64,000 bases of DNA from Rhizobium bangladeshense (GTDB lineage: Bacteria; Pseudomonadota; Alphaproteobacteria; Rhizobiales; Rhizobiaceae): positions 124,001 to 188,000 of the forward strand of contig NZ_LYPL01000009.1 in the NCBI RefSeq assembly GCF_001662075.1, in the 5' to 3' direction. The position numbers and the translations under genes are program-made. This document shows, one piece after another, positions 28,096 to 38,258 of the stretch; position 1 is the first letter of the stretch; the number at the start of each line of letters is the position of its first letter. The notes below the pieces were generated by a model. It did not search any database. It saw nothing but the letters and a program-made list of their open reading frames with translations, and was not told where the DNA came from.

Positions 28096-28359
28096 ATGAC
28101 GACACAAAGCGGCTCGCCTGCGTCCACGGATGTCCAGGAAACATTCCGTGCAGTCGACACGCCCGAGTTCCTGATACGCATCGCCGAGAAACTGCGGGCC
28201 AAGAGCGGCTCGGATCTGCCGCTGTCCTGCTTCATCGAGCAGGTCAAGCTACAGTTGGCCGGCGGAAAGTCGCCGGAAGAGCTGCAGAACGACGCCGCCA
28301 ACTGCAACACGCCCAGCCATCTCTCGGATACCTACAAAGCCTGGGCGATGCCCGACTGA
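28096..28359 (+). CDS. Small conserved hypothetical protein
   Basis: 87 residues; GGAGGAGGA precedes the ATG at 28096, ruling out the earlier in-frame start at 28063. Sequence is polar and probably helical (DTPEFLIRIAEKLRAKSG, CFIEQVKLQLAGG). No recognised domain. Confidence 0.6.
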   Translation: MTTQSGSPASTDVQETFRAVDTPEFLIRIAEKLRAKSGSDLPLSCFIEQVKLQLAGGKSPEELQNDAANCNTPSHLSDTYKAWAMPD

Positions 28360-28472
28360 AAGACCTTCTCCGGTCGTCACCCGATGCCGGCCGGAACCTT
28401 CCCTTCCTCCGCACATTTCATCAATCGCGTGCAAACGCGATGGCCGTTGTGTTTCAGACAGAGGAGAAGACC

Positions 28473-28658
28473 ATGCGACTTTTCGAATGCGGCACGCTTG
28501 TTCCCGGCTGCGCTTGGCACACCCGGGCGGATAATGACGCGGAAGTCGTCCGCCGCGCCGTCGAGCATCTGAAGACCGCTCACGGCGAAACCACCATACG
28601 CGAAAACATGGTTGACAACATCAAGGCCCGCATCCGCGACGAGGCGACCGCCGCCTGA
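28473..28658 (+). CDS. DUF1059-like small protein
   Basis: 61 residues with GAGGAGAAG before the ATG at 28473. The layout is that of DUF1059 (predicted small metal-binding) proteins: FECGTLVPGCAWHTRA with two Cys and a His, then EVVRRAVEHLKTAHGE with another His. A Cys/His site for a metal is inferred. Stands between two other small genes. Confidence 0.7.
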   Translation: MRLFECGTLVPGCAWHTRADNDAEVVRRAVEHLKTAHGETTIRENMVDNIKARIRDEATAA

Positions 28659-28719
28659 CGGCCGGTGGCCAAGTACCAACGATAGCTGCGCCGCGTCCAC
28701 CGGACGCGACGCGGTGTAC

Positions 28720-29997
28720 CTATTGCACAAGTTGCTGCAGCCGGGCGAGCAACGCGGCTCTGTCGGAAGCGAAGTTCTCCTCCACCCACTGGTTTTCCAG
28801 CACCGCAAGCAGTTCGCCGACGCGCGGGCCGGATCGGATTCCGGCTGCGATCACGTCTGCTCCATTCACGGGAAACTGCGGCTTCTTCCATTGCATGGCC
28901 TGATCCAGGAGCTTGCCGAGCCGTGCCGAGCGCGCCATTTCGTCAAGATCGCTCTCGGCCTTCCCTCGTGCAACACCGAGCGCCAGCTTCAGGCGCGTCG
29001 TGATGCCGTCCGCACCGTTGCGGTAAAGCAGCCTTTCGAAAGCGGCTGGCGTCATTTCGTCGTTGACCGGTGCCGTTGTCGCCCACGCCTTGAGAGTGGC
29101 AGTTTCCGCATTCGAGAGCTTCAGCCGAGCCGCAAGCGCTTCCAGCCGCGCAGCATCGGGCGGCACGATCGCCGCAAGCCGCAGTAGTGGGTCGGGCGCC
29201 CAGCCGAGCGCCTTTTCAGTGGCGACCAGCGAAGGGATCGCATCGATCCCCCATCGTTCCGATTCCGGCAGGATCTCCGTCAGCACCGCTACCTGCCGCA
29301 TCCAGAGCAGCGCCCGGCCGGGATCGGCGGCGCCAAGCAGTTTTCTGAGCTCCGACCAGACGCGTTCGGCCGACAGCGTCTTCAGCTTCGAACGCGCCGC
29401 CGCACAGGCTTTCAGCCCTTCGGCATCCGGGCGCCCCGAACCGTAATAGGCAAAGAAGCGGAAGAAACGCAGGATCCGCAGATGGTCCTCGGCAATACGC
29501 GTTGCCGCGTCGCCGATGAAGCGGATGTTGCGCGTTTCGATATCTGCAAGCCCGCCGACGAGATCGACGACCTCGCCCTCCGCATCCGCGTAGAGCGCAT
29601 TGATCGTCAGGTCCCGCCGCTCGGCGTCTGCCTTCCAGTCGGTGCTGAAAGCGACCTTGGCGCGGCGCCCATCGGTCTCGACGTCGGTGCGCAGCGTCGT
29701 CACCTCGAATGGCTTGCCGTCGATGACGAGCGTCACCGTGCCATGTTGCAGGCCCGTCGGCACCGCCTTGACGCCGGCCGCCGCCGCCCGCTCCATCACC
29801 GCCTCCGGTCTCAGCGTCGTGGCAATGTCGATATCGCTGACCGGCAGGCCCATCAGGCTGTTGCGCACAGCGCCGCCGACCACCCGCGCTTCCCCGCCCT
29901 CGGCCCCACCATTGCCTCCATGATCGGCATTCAGAAGTGCGAGGATCCGGCCGAGCGCCGGGTCGCGAAACCATGCTTGGTCGGCAATGCCGGTCAT
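28720..29997 (-). CDS. cca: CCA tRNA nucleotidyltransferase / polyA polymerase family
   Basis: 425 residues. Adds or repairs the 3' CCA of tRNAs. Head domain with VVGGAVRNSLMG and the metal-binding DIDIAT, then RRDLTINALY and EDHLRILRFFRF. Usual GGxVRD reads GGAVRN here, as in many alphaproteobacteria. The start overlaps the nudix stop by 4 bases; third gene of DUF1285-nudix-cca. Confidence 0.94.
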   Translation of the reverse strand: MTGIADQAWFRDPALGRILALLNADHGGNGGAEGGEARVVGGAVRNSLMGLPVSDIDIATTLRPEAVMERAAAAGVKAVPTGLQHGTVTLVIDGKPFEVTTLRTDVETDGRRAKVAFSTDWKADAERRDLTINALYADAEGEVVDLVGGLADIETRNIRFIGDAATRIAEDHLRILRFFRFFAYYGSGRPDAEGLKACAAARSKLKTLSAERVWSELRKLLGAADPGRALLWMRQVAVLTEILPESERWGIDAIPSLVATEKALGWAPDPLLRLAAIVPPDAARLEALAARLKLSNAETATLKAWATTAPVNDEMTPAAFERLLYRNGADGITTRLKLALGVARGKAESDLDEMARSARLGKLLDQAMQWKKPQFPVNGADVIAAGIRSGPRVGELLAVLENQWVEENFASDRAALLARLQQLVQ

Positions 29998-30644
29998 GCA
30001 TAAAGCCTTTCGTAAAGCGTGCGGACGATGCCCGCGGTAATGCCCCAGATCATCCTGGTTTCATAGGGCATGCGGTAGAAATGCCGGTCGATGCCGTCGA
30101 TGACCCGCTTGTCGCGGCTGTGATTGGCCGGGTTCATCAGGAAGGAAAGCGGGACTTCGAACACATCGTCTACCTCCGCCGGGTTCAGCGTCAAATCGAA
30201 GCCCGGCGTCACGACGCCGAGCACCGGCGTGATGCGGAAGCCCGTCGAGGCGAGGTAGTTCGGCAGCCGCCCGACGGTCTCGACGAAGGAGCCGGCAAGG
30301 CCGATCTCCTCCTCCGTCTCACGCACCGCCGCCATTTCGGGCGAGATATCGGCGGGATCGATCGAGCCGCCGGGAAAGGCGATCTGTCCGGAATGTTTGC
30401 GCAGCGTCGCCGTGCGCTTGGTGAAGATCACCTGCGCCTCCTCGCCGTCATCGACGACGGGCACGAGCACGGCGGCATCGCGCAGCCTGAAGGTCTCAAC
30501 CTCGGCGACGATATCGGGGTTGAGGACATGGTCGCCGTGATCGCGCCAGGCATGGTCGACCGGCCCGCCATTCTGATTGAGCGCACGGCGGCGGAATTCA
30601 GCTGCTGAGAACAGCGGATAACGTTGGGTGATCGCATCATTCAT
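29994..30644 (-). CDS. CoA pyrophosphatase, Nudix family (NudL-like)
   Basis: 216 residues. The CoA-specific NuCoA motif TATLRKHSGQIAFPGG (about 78-93) runs into the Nudix box ending AAVRETEEEIGL (to about 116), with catalytic REx2EE intact. Hydrolyses CoA or acyl-CoA to phosphopantetheine products in the family. Overlaps both neighbours by 4 bases. Confidence 0.9.
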   Translation of the reverse strand: MNDAITQRYPLFSAAEFRRRALNQNGGPVDHAWRDHGDHVLNPDIVAEVETFRLRDAAVLVPVVDDGEEAQVIFTKRTATLRKHSGQIAFPGGSIDPADISPEMAAVRETEEEIGLAGSFVETVGRLPNYLASTGFRITPVLGVVTPGFDLTLNPAEVDDVFEVPLSFLMNPANHSRDKRVIDGIDRHFYRMPYETRMIWGITAGIVRTLYERLYA

Positions 30645-31264
30645 CGGGAAAGCGCATCCAGTTCGTCGGCCGGCATGACGGGGAAGACCTCGCCGGCGGA
30701 GCGGATCGCAAACATAGCCCGCCCCTCCACGTCGAGGACCTCGCCGAGTGCGACCAGTTCATACATCACCGCACGCGACACCAGCGCCTCCAGCCGCCCG
30801 CGCACATGCAGATAGGGTTTCAGTTCGGCATTGCCGCCCGCAATGGCAAAGCGCAGCCGATGCTCTCCTCCCGCCTCCACGACATCGCCGACATTGGTGC
30901 GAAATGTCAGCACCTGTTGACCTTGGCCGCCCGTCACGCTCACTTCCACGGCGATGAACGGAGCGTCGGCGACCCTGATCCCGACCTTTTCCACAGGAGT
31001 AACGAGATAGGTCTTCTCATCCTCATCCTTGCGCAAAACGGTCGAAAACAGCCGCACCAGGGCCGGCCGGCCGATCGGCGTGCCCATGTAGAACCAGGTG
31101 CCGTCGGCCCTGATCTCCATATCGATATCGCCGCAGAAGGGCGGATTCCACCGCTCGACCGGCGGAAGTCCACGTTTTTTACCGCTGCTTTCCTCGGACG
31201 CGCGCGAAATCAGCGCGGCAAGTCCCGCCGCATCCGCCTGTCCGCTGATTTCCTCGGTTGCCAT
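30641..31264 (-). CDS. DUF1285 domain protein
   Basis: 207 residues, start at the ATG 31264 with GGACGGAAGA upstream; nine more codons are open. PPVERWNPPFCGDIDMEIRA and WFYMGTPIGRPALVRLFS are characteristic of DUF1285. Function unknown. First gene of the unit with nudix and cca; divergent from moxR with 158 bases between. Confidence 0.88.
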   Translation of the reverse strand: MATEEISGQADAAGLAALISRASEESSGKKRGLPPVERWNPPFCGDIDMEIRADGTWFYMGTPIGRPALVRLFSTVLRKDEDEKTYLVTPVEKVGIRVADAPFIAVEVSVTGGQGQQVLTFRTNVGDVVEAGGEHRLRFAIAGGNAELKPYLHVRGRLEALVSRAVMYELVALGEVLDVEGRAMFAIRSAGEVFPVMPADELDALSR

Positions 31265-31422
31265 TCTTCCGTCCCGGTTTGTCCTTAACAAAGTGAAGTC
31301 ACGAGATAGTCATTCGCAACGAACTTGTCAGCCCGTCGCATCTCCATAACTCTATCGAGTATGAGGCAGATGTATAAGTCCGCCGATTCGCTGCCGAATG
31401 ATTTCAGCCGTTGGAGATGCCT

Positions 31423-32433
31423 ATGGGTATGATGAAGACCGAAGCCAGCCTCGATGAAAAGGCGATCGTCGCCGCCGCCGAGAAGGCGCTCTCCGATATC
31501 GCCGCCATCCGCATAGAAGTCTCGAAGGTGATCTTCGGTCAGGAAAGCGTCGTCGAGAACACCATTCTCGCCGTGCTCTCTGGCGGTCATGCCCTGCTCG
31601 TCGGCGTTCCCGGCCTTGCCAAGACCAGGCTGGTGACGACGCTCGGCGAAGTGCTCGGACTTGCCGCCAACCGCATCCAGTTCACCCCCGACCTAATGCC
31701 TTCCGATATTCTCGGCTCCGAAGTCATGGACCAGGACGATAGCGGCCGCCGCTCGTTCCGTTTCGTCAAGGGCCCGGTCTTCGCCCAGCTCTTGATGGCC
31801 GACGAGATCAACCGCGCCTCGCCGCGTACCCAGTCGGCGCTTCTGCAAGCGATGCAGGAATATCATATCACGATTGCCGGCCAGCGCTATGACCTGCCGG
31901 CGCCCTTCCATGTGCTCGCCACCCAGAACCCTCTGGAGCAGGAAGGTACCTATCCCCTGCCCGAAGCCCAGCTCGACCGCTTCCTGCTGCAGGTCGACGT
32001 CAATTATCCCGAGCTCGCCGCCGAGCGCCAGATCCTGCTCGAGACGACGGGCCTCGGCGAAACCCGGCCGGAGGCGATCATCGATGCCCAGCGGCTGATC
32101 GAAATCCAGACCCTGGTGCGCCAGATGCCGGTGAGCGAGACGATCGTCGACGCCATCCTTTCGCTGGTGCGCTCCGCCCGCCCCGGACAGGGCAATGCTT
32201 CGACCGACAAGAACGTCGCCTGGGGCCCAGGCCCTCGCGCCGGGCAGGCGATGATGCTCTGCGCCCGCGCCCGCGCGCTCTACCAAGGCCGTCTCGCCCC
32301 ATCTCTCGACGATATCTTCGCGCTTGCCGAACCCATTCTCCAGCACCGCATGGCGCTGACTTTCGCCGCCCGCGCCGAAGGCATGTCCGTGCGCGACGTC
32401 ATCGCCGGACTGGTGAAGCAGGCAAAGGGATAA
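31423..32433 (+). CDS. MoxR-type AAA+ ATPase
   Basis: 336 residues. Walker A GVPGLAKTR (P-loop without Gly before Lys, as usual in MoxR), Walker B LLMADEINRASP, sensor ATQNPLEQEGTYPLPEAQLDRF. GGAG lies 6 bases before the ATG at 31423. MoxR proteins act as chaperones for metal insertion or complex maturation, usually with VWA-domain partners, which follow in this operon. Confidence 0.94.
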   Translation: MGMMKTEASLDEKAIVAAAEKALSDIAAIRIEVSKVIFGQESVVENTILAVLSGGHALLVGVPGLAKTRLVTTLGEVLGLAANRIQFTPDLMPSDILGSEVMDQDDSGRRSFRFVKGPVFAQLLMADEINRASPRTQSALLQAMQEYHITIAGQRYDLPAPFHVLATQNPLEQEGTYPLPEAQLDRFLLQVDVNYPELAAERQILLETTGLGETRPEAIIDAQRLIEIQTLVRQMPVSETIVDAILSLVRSARPGQGNASTDKNVAWGPGPRAGQAMMLCARARALYQGRLAPSLDDIFALAEPILQHRMALTFAARAEGMSVRDVIAGLVKQAKG

Positions 32434-32446
32434 GGAAGCCGGACGC

Positions 32447-33367
32447 GTGGCATCTATCGGACAGATCGTCAACCCGACGTCAGGCAGCGATGCCCTCTCC
32501 CGCGCCAGGCAGCGGGCCGCCTTGATGCCGGACTGCCTGGTGGAAGCCAAGCGCATCGCCAACACGGTCATCGCCGGCTGGCATGGCCGCCGCAAGCGCG
32601 GCATCGGCGAGAATTTCTGGCAGTTTCGTCCCTATTCCGAGGGTGAGAGCCTGTCGCGCATCGACTGGCGCCGTTCCGCGCGCGACGACCATACCTATGT
32701 GCGCGAGCGCGAATGGGAGGCAGCGCATACGATCTGGCTCTGGTGCGACATGTCGCCTTCGATGATGTACAAGTCGAGCTATGGCAGCGCCTCCAAGGAA
32801 AGCCGGGCGCTGGTCGTCATGCTGGCGCTGGCCGAAATCCTCTCCCGCTCCGGCGAACGCATCGGCTGCCCCGGCATCATGGAACCCGCCTCCACCCGCA
32901 CTGCCGCAGAACGCCTCGCCTCCGCGCTCATGCACGCGCCGCTGACCGGCGGCCTGCCGGAAACGGGGATGATCCGCGGCTGGAGCGACCTGGTCCTCAT
33001 CGGCGACTTCCTCGACGATGCGCCGGCGATCATGGAGCGGCTCGGCCCGCTTGCCCGCCGCGGCCTGCGCGGCCACGTGGTCGAGATATCGGACCCCGCC
33101 GAGGAACTCTTCCCTTATAGCGGCCGCACCGAATTCACCGATCCTGAGACCGGCGCCAAGCTGATCTCCGGTCGCGCCGAACATATCCGCGAGGTCTATC
33201 GCAACGCCTACCTCGCCCGCAGGGAGAGCCTCGGCCAGTCGCTGCGCCATCTCGGCTGGACCTTCACGACCCACCGCACCGATCATCTCGCCTCCGAAGC
33301 GCTGGTCGCGGTGCACATGTATCTGTCCGGCATGCCGGCCAAGGCAACGCATGGAGGGCAGCTGTGA
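32447..33367 (+). CDS. DUF58 domain protein
   Basis: 306 residues, GTG start at 32447 with AAGGAAG upstream. DUF58 core GIGENFWQFRPYSEGESLSRIDWRRSARDD (written in parts: FRPYSEGESLSRIDWRRSAR, then YVREREWE). The following region has the VWA-like WCDMSPSMMYKS. Works with MoxR in the family. Overlaps the next gene by 4 bases. Confidence 0.92.
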   Translation: MASIGQIVNPTSGSDALSRARQRAALMPDCLVEAKRIANTVIAGWHGRRKRGIGENFWQFRPYSEGESLSRIDWRRSARDDHTYVREREWEAAHTIWLWCDMSPSMMYKSSYGSASKESRALVVMLALAEILSRSGERIGCPGIMEPASTRTAAERLASALMHAPLTGGLPETGMIRGWSDLVLIGDFLDDAPAIMERLGPLARRGLRGHVVEISDPAEELFPYSGRTEFTDPETGAKLISGRAEHIREVYRNAYLARRESLGQSLRHLGWTFTTHRTDHLASEALVAVHMYLSGMPAKATHGGQL

Positions 33368-36180
33368 ACGCCCTTCCCTTCGCTTTCGCCTATCCCGCCA
33401 TTCTCGGCGCCCTCATCGCCCTGCCGGTGATCTGGTGGCTGCTGCGGCTGATGCCGCCACGCCCGAAGAGCGAGATCTTTCCGCCGCTGAAGATCCTCGC
33501 ATCGGTGCTGAAGCGCGAAGAGACGCCGGCGCAGAGCCCCTGGTGGCTGACGCTGCTGCGCATGCTGCTCGCCGCCACCATCATCTTCGCGATCGCCGAT
33601 CCGGTCTTCAATCCGCGAACCAGTTCGCTCGCATCGGGCGGCCCGCTCGTCCTCTTCGTCGACAACAGCTGGGCTGCCGCAGCCGATTGGGAGCGCCGCA
33701 TCCAGACCGCCGACGCGCTGATAGACGATGCCGAATCCGCCGGCATGCCGGTGTCGATCGCCTTTACCGCCGAGCCGACCAACGACGCCGTGCCCGGCAC
33801 CGCCGCAGCCGCCCGCGACAAACTGCGCGCCGTCGAACCGCGGCCGCTGGTGCCGGACCGCGAGCGCGCCTTCCAGGCGCTGCGCTCCGCCCTGAACGGC
33901 ATCAAGCCCGGCACCCTCGCCTTTCTGACTGACGGCGCCGCCGCCAAGGCCGACGACGCCACGGTACGTCGGCTGGCCGAACTCCAGCCCACCGATCTGC
34001 GCCTGATCGAGGGTGACGCCGCACGGACGATCGCGATCACCGCGGCCAACAACGCGGCTGATGCCATGACCGTCAAGGTCACGCGCCTCAACGCTTCGCA
34101 TGCCGCATCCGTGGCGCTGAACGCTGTCGACAGCCAGGGCCGCTCGATTGCCAACGGCAGGGCTGACTTCCGCCCCGGTCAAAGCGTGGCGACGAGTTCG
34201 ATCACCGCCCCCTTCGAGATGCGCAACGATTTCGCGCGCATCAGCGTCGACAACGGCGCGACAGCAGGCGCGGTCCATCTCCTCGACGACGCGTTCAAGC
34301 GCCGTCGCGTCGTCCTGCTGTCGGGTGCAGGCGGGGACGAGTTCCAGCCGCTGCTGTCGCCGCTCTATTATATCCAGCGGGCGCTGCAGCCCTATGCAGA
34401 TCTGATCCAGCCCGGCGATTCCGATCTTTCGGTCGCCATACCGAAACTTCTTGCCAGCAATCCCTCCATCATCATCATGGCCGATATCGGCCGGCTGCCG
34501 GAGGACGCCTACGAACCCCTGACGCGCTGGATATCGAATGGCGGCATGCTCTTGCGGTTCGCCGGCCCGCGCATGGCGGCAGCGCCGGCAGACGACCCTC
34601 TCATCCCCGTTATCCTGCGGCAGGGAGAACGGGCGCTGGGCGGCACATTGTCCTGGAGCGAACCGCAGTCGCTGGCCGAATTTCCGAATTTCGGGCCTTT
34701 CTCGGGCATAGCACGCCCTGCCGACGTCGTCGTCAAGCGGCAGGTGCTTGCCGAACCCACCCCCGATCTTGCCGAACGCACCTGGGCGAGCCTGGCCGAC
34801 GGCACGCCGCTCGTGACGATGAAGCCGCTCTCATCCGGCCAGATCGTGCTGTTCCACGTCACCGCCGAAGCGACCTGGTCGGATCTGCCGATTTCGGGCA
34901 CCTTTGTCGACATGTTGCGCCATCTCCTCCAGATATCGCGCTCGGGCGGCGTGACGTCGGAGGTCCGCGGCACTGCGCGAGTGGCCGAGACCCTGCCGCC
35001 ATTCCGCATGCTAACGGCCAAGGGCACGCTCGTCTCCGAGACCGGCTCGGCACGGCCGCTCACTTCAAAGGCAGGAACCGAACTGACCGCGAATTTCGAC
35101 AATCCGCCCGGGCTTTATGGTTCGGAAGATGGTTTCACCGCTTTGAACGTGCTGCCGGAGGACGCCGAACTGAAGCCGCTCGACACGGCGGGGACGACAA
35201 CTGCGCGCGAAGGCTTGATCGGCGGCGAAAGCTGGTCGGCAAAACCGGCGCTCTTTCTCGCCGCCTTTCTGCTGCTATTGGCCGACAGCCTGATCGTCCT
35301 CTTCATGAACGGCGCCTTCTCGCGCTTGCGCCCGGCTGCCCGCACCTTGAGCGTGATCGCGATAGCGCTCGGCGCCGGTTTCCTGCTGCAGCCCGGCACG
35401 CTGCACGCCAACGACTCTCAGCCCGGCGACGACCTCATCTTGCAGAGGCTCGACAACACCCACCTCGCCTATGTCGTCACCGGCGAACAGGAGGTGGACA
35501 ATATATCCGAGCGCGGCCTCGAGGGTCTCACCCAGTTCCTGACCTTCCGCACGACGCTGGAGCCGGCGCCGCCCGTCGGCATCGACCTTACCAAGGACGA
35601 ACTCGCCTTCTATCCGATCATCTACTGGCCGGTTTCGGCAACGGCGCCGATGCCGTCGACGGCGGCGATCAGCCGCATCGACGCCTATATGCGCAACGGC
35701 GGCACCGTGCTTTTCGATACGCGCGACCAGATCAGCGCTTTGGACAATGGCGGCAATGTCAGCGCCAACGGCCAGAGGCTGCAGGCGATTCTCGCCAATC
35801 TCGACATTCCGCCGCTCGAGCCGGTGCCATCCGATCACGTGCTGACGAAATCCTTCTACCTTCTGTCGAGCTTTCCCGGCCGTTATGCCGGCAGCCCCCT
35901 CTGGATCGAGGCTCGGCAGGGCGGCGGCCGTGAAGCGACGGAAAAATCGGCGGCGACGGCCGACGGCGTTTCGCCGATCCTGATCACCGGCAATGATTTC
36001 GCCGGCGCCTGGGCGGTCGACGACAACGGCGTGCCGATGCTGCCGACTGTGCCCTCCGACGAAAGTCAGCGCGAATATGCCTATCGTTCCGGCGTCAATA
36101 TCATGATGTATATGCTGACCGGCAACTACAAGACCGACCAGGTTCATGTTCCCGACCTCCTCGAACGGTTAGGACAATGA
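33364..36180 (+). CDS. Large membrane protein, BatA-type N-terminus and DUF4159 C-terminus
   Basis: 938 residues, GTG start within the GTGA overlap. Two N-terminal membrane segments frame a BatA-like region (PRPKSEIFPPLKIL); a VWA-like domain follows (LFVDNSWAAAADWERR). A second membrane pair is at about 620-685, then a periplasmic-type DUF4159 domain (ELAFYPIIYWPVSA, NGGTVLFDTRDQ). The VWA metal site lacks the classical DxSxS (DNSWA), so metal binding is doubtful. Confidence 0.85.
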   Translation: MNALPFAFAYPAILGALIALPVIWWLLRLMPPRPKSEIFPPLKILASVLKREETPAQSPWWLTLLRMLLAATIIFAIADPVFNPRTSSLASGGPLVLFVDNSWAAAADWERRIQTADALIDDAESAGMPVSIAFTAEPTNDAVPGTAAAARDKLRAVEPRPLVPDRERAFQALRSALNGIKPGTLAFLTDGAAAKADDATVRRLAELQPTDLRLIEGDAARTIAITAANNAADAMTVKVTRLNASHAASVALNAVDSQGRSIANGRADFRPGQSVATSSITAPFEMRNDFARISVDNGATAGAVHLLDDAFKRRRVVLLSGAGGDEFQPLLSPLYYIQRALQPYADLIQPGDSDLSVAIPKLLASNPSIIIMADIGRLPEDAYEPLTRWISNGGMLLRFAGPRMAAAPADDPLIPVILRQGERALGGTLSWSEPQSLAEFPNFGPFSGIARPADVVVKRQVLAEPTPDLAERTWASLADGTPLVTMKPLSSGQIVLFHVTAEATWSDLPISGTFVDMLRHLLQISRSGGVTSEVRGTARVAETLPPFRMLTAKGTLVSETGSARPLTSKAGTELTANFDNPPGLYGSEDGFTALNVLPEDAELKPLDTAGTTTAREGLIGGESWSAKPALFLAAFLLLLADSLIVLFMNGAFSRLRPAARTLSVIAIALGAGFLLQPGTLHANDSQPGDDLILQRLDNTHLAYVVTGEQEVDNISERGLEGLTQFLTFRTTLEPAPPVGIDLTKDELAFYPIIYWPVSATAPMPSTAAISRIDAYMRNGGTVLFDTRDQISALDNGGNVSANGQRLQAILANLDIPPLEPVPSDHVLTKSFYLLSSFPGRYAGSPLWIEARQGGGREATEKSAATADGVSPILITGNDFAGAWAVDDNGVPMLPTVPSDESQREYAYRSGVNIMMYMLTGNYKTDQVHVPDLLERLGQ

Positions 36181-36181
36181 G

Positions 36182-38254
36182 ATGACCTTCGACTTTTCAC
36201 CATTTCTGCCTTGGCCGGTTCTGGCCGCGCTCGCCGCCGTCGGCGCGGTCATCGCCGCCTTCGCGATCTGGCGTGGCATCCGCGGCGCCTGGATCAGGAC
36301 GCTGGCGGCACTCGCCCTGCTGACCGCGCTCGCCAATCCTGTCCTGCTGCAGGAAGACCGGGATCAGCTGTCGACGATCGTCCCCGTTCTCGTCGACCGG
36401 AGCCAGAGCCAGCAGACACCCGACCGGGTCAAGATGACCGACGATGCGCTGGCAGCCCTGAAGGGCCAGCTCGCCCGTTTTCCGCAGATAGAGCCGCGCT
36501 TCATCGATGTCGAAGGCGACGTCAATTCCGACGTGCCGTCGACGCGCCTGTTCGACGCGATGGCTGCCAACATCGCCGATGTCCCGCCGTCGCGCATCGG
36601 CGCCGCTATCATGCTGACCGACGGCGAAGTCCATGACGTTCCGGCCGCCAATCAGGCGCTTGGTTTCGATGCGCCGATCCATGGCCTCATCACCGGCAAG
36701 GCCAACGAATTCGATCGCCGCATCGAAGTCGTCAAGGGGCCGCGCTTCGGCATCGTCAACGAGGAGCAGCAGGTCGTCCTGCGCGTCTTCGACGACGGCC
36801 CGAGTCCCGGCGGCACTGCCGACGTCACGGTGAAGCTCAACGGTGATGAAATCGCCACCCTGCAGGCGACACCCGGCCGCGATACGCCTTTCTCCTTCAA
36901 GGTGCCGGGGGGCGGCAGCAACGTGCTCGAATTCTCGGTCGCGGCACTTCCCGGCGAAGTCACCACGGCCAATAACCGCGCCGTCCACGTCATCGACGGC
37001 ATCCGCCAGAATCTGCGCGTCCTGCTTGTCTCCGGCGAGCCGCATGCCGGCGAACGCGCCTGGCGGAACCTCTTGAAATCCGACGCCTCGGTCGATCTCG
37101 TCCACTTCACTATTCTGCGCCCACCGGAAAAGCAGGATGGCACGCCGATCAACGAGCTGTCGCTGATCGCTTTCCCAACACGCGAGCTGTTCATCGACAA
37201 GATCAAGGATTTCGACCTGATCATCTTCGACCGCTATCAGGACCGGGCGAATGTGCTGCCGATGCTCTATTACGACAACATCGCCCAATATGTGGAGAAC
37301 GGCGGAGCGCTGCTGATCGCCGCCGGTCCGGAACATGCAAGCCCGGAATCGATTGCGATGACGCCGCTCGCCTCCGTGCTGCCGGCACAGCCGACTGGCC
37401 GGATGATCGAGAAGGCCTTCTACCCCCGCCTCTCCGAGGAGGGCCGCAAGCATCCCGTCACGCGCGGTCTCGACGGCTCGGGCGAGGACCCGCCGCACTG
37501 GGGGCGCTGGTTCCGCAGCGTCGACGTCGAGCGGCCGCAGGGCGAGACAATCATGCTCGGCGCCGACAACCACCCGCTGCTGGTCCTGAACCGCGCCGGC
37601 CAGGGCCGCGTCGCCATGCTGCTCTCCGACCAGGGCTGGCTCTGGGCACGCGGCTTCGAAGGCGGCGGTCCGAACGTTTCGCTCTATCGCCGCATCGCCC
37701 ACTGGCTGATGAAGGAGCCGGCGCTCGAGGAAGAAGCGCTGACGGCGCGCGCCTCCGGCCGGACGCTTGAAATCACGCGCCAGACGATCGGCGACAATCC
37801 GGGCAACGCCACCGTGCGCTACCCCTCCGGCAAGACCGAAAACTTGCCGCTTACCCAATCCGAACCCGGCCTCTACAAGGCGGAGAAGCGGATGGACGAG
37901 ATCGGCCTCTTCGAAGTCCGCAACGGCAAACTGTCGACTCTTGTCCATATCGGCGCTGTCGACGCGCCGGAATTCAAGGCGATGATCTCGACGACAAATG
38001 TTCTGAAACCTGTCGTCGACAGGAGCAAAGGCCTCGTGACCCGCGCCGCCAGTGAAAAGGGCGCGATTACCGTGCCGCCGATCCTGCCGGTGCGCGGCCA
38101 GGTCCGTGTCTCCGACAATGACCGCATGATGATCCGCATGACCAGCGAGACGGTCTTGAAGGGCATCAACACGCTGCCGCTCTTTGCCGGTTTTGCCGGC
38201 GTCGGCATTCTGCTGCTCGCCTTCGGTGCCATGTGGTGGCGCGAGGGGCGGTAA
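36182..38254 (+). CDS. Membrane protein with VWA-like and glutamine-amidotransferase-like regions
   Basis: 690 residues: two membrane segments in the first ~60, a VWA-like domain (VPVLVDRSQSQQ; MLTDGEVHD), Ig-like stretch, a GATase1-like region around LLVSGEPHAGERAWRNLL and NGGALLIAAGPEHASPE, and a final membrane helix (LFAGFAGVGILLLAFGAMWW). One base from the preceding stop; last gene of the moxR operon. The amidotransferase region lacks an obvious catalytic Cys, so it is probably structural. Confidence 0.8.
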   Translation: MTFDFSPFLPWPVLAALAAVGAVIAAFAIWRGIRGAWIRTLAALALLTALANPVLLQEDRDQLSTIVPVLVDRSQSQQTPDRVKMTDDALAALKGQLARFPQIEPRFIDVEGDVNSDVPSTRLFDAMAANIADVPPSRIGAAIMLTDGEVHDVPAANQALGFDAPIHGLITGKANEFDRRIEVVKGPRFGIVNEEQQVVLRVFDDGPSPGGTADVTVKLNGDEIATLQATPGRDTPFSFKVPGGGSNVLEFSVAALPGEVTTANNRAVHVIDGIRQNLRVLLVSGEPHAGERAWRNLLKSDASVDLVHFTILRPPEKQDGTPINELSLIAFPTRELFIDKIKDFDLIIFDRYQDRANVLPMLYYDNIAQYVENGGALLIAAGPEHASPESIAMTPLASVLPAQPTGRMIEKAFYPRLSEEGRKHPVTRGLDGSGEDPPHWGRWFRSVDVERPQGETIMLGADNHPLLVLNRAGQGRVAMLLSDQGWLWARGFEGGGPNVSLYRRIAHWLMKEPALEEEALTARASGRTLEITRQTIGDNPGNATVRYPSGKTENLPLTQSEPGLYKAEKRMDEIGLFEVRNGKLSTLVHIGAVDAPEFKAMISTTNVLKPVVDRSKGLVTRAASEKGAITVPPILPVRGQVRVSDNDRMMIRMTSETVLKGINTLPLFAGFAGVGILLLAFGAMWWREGR

Positions 38255-38258
38255 TTGT

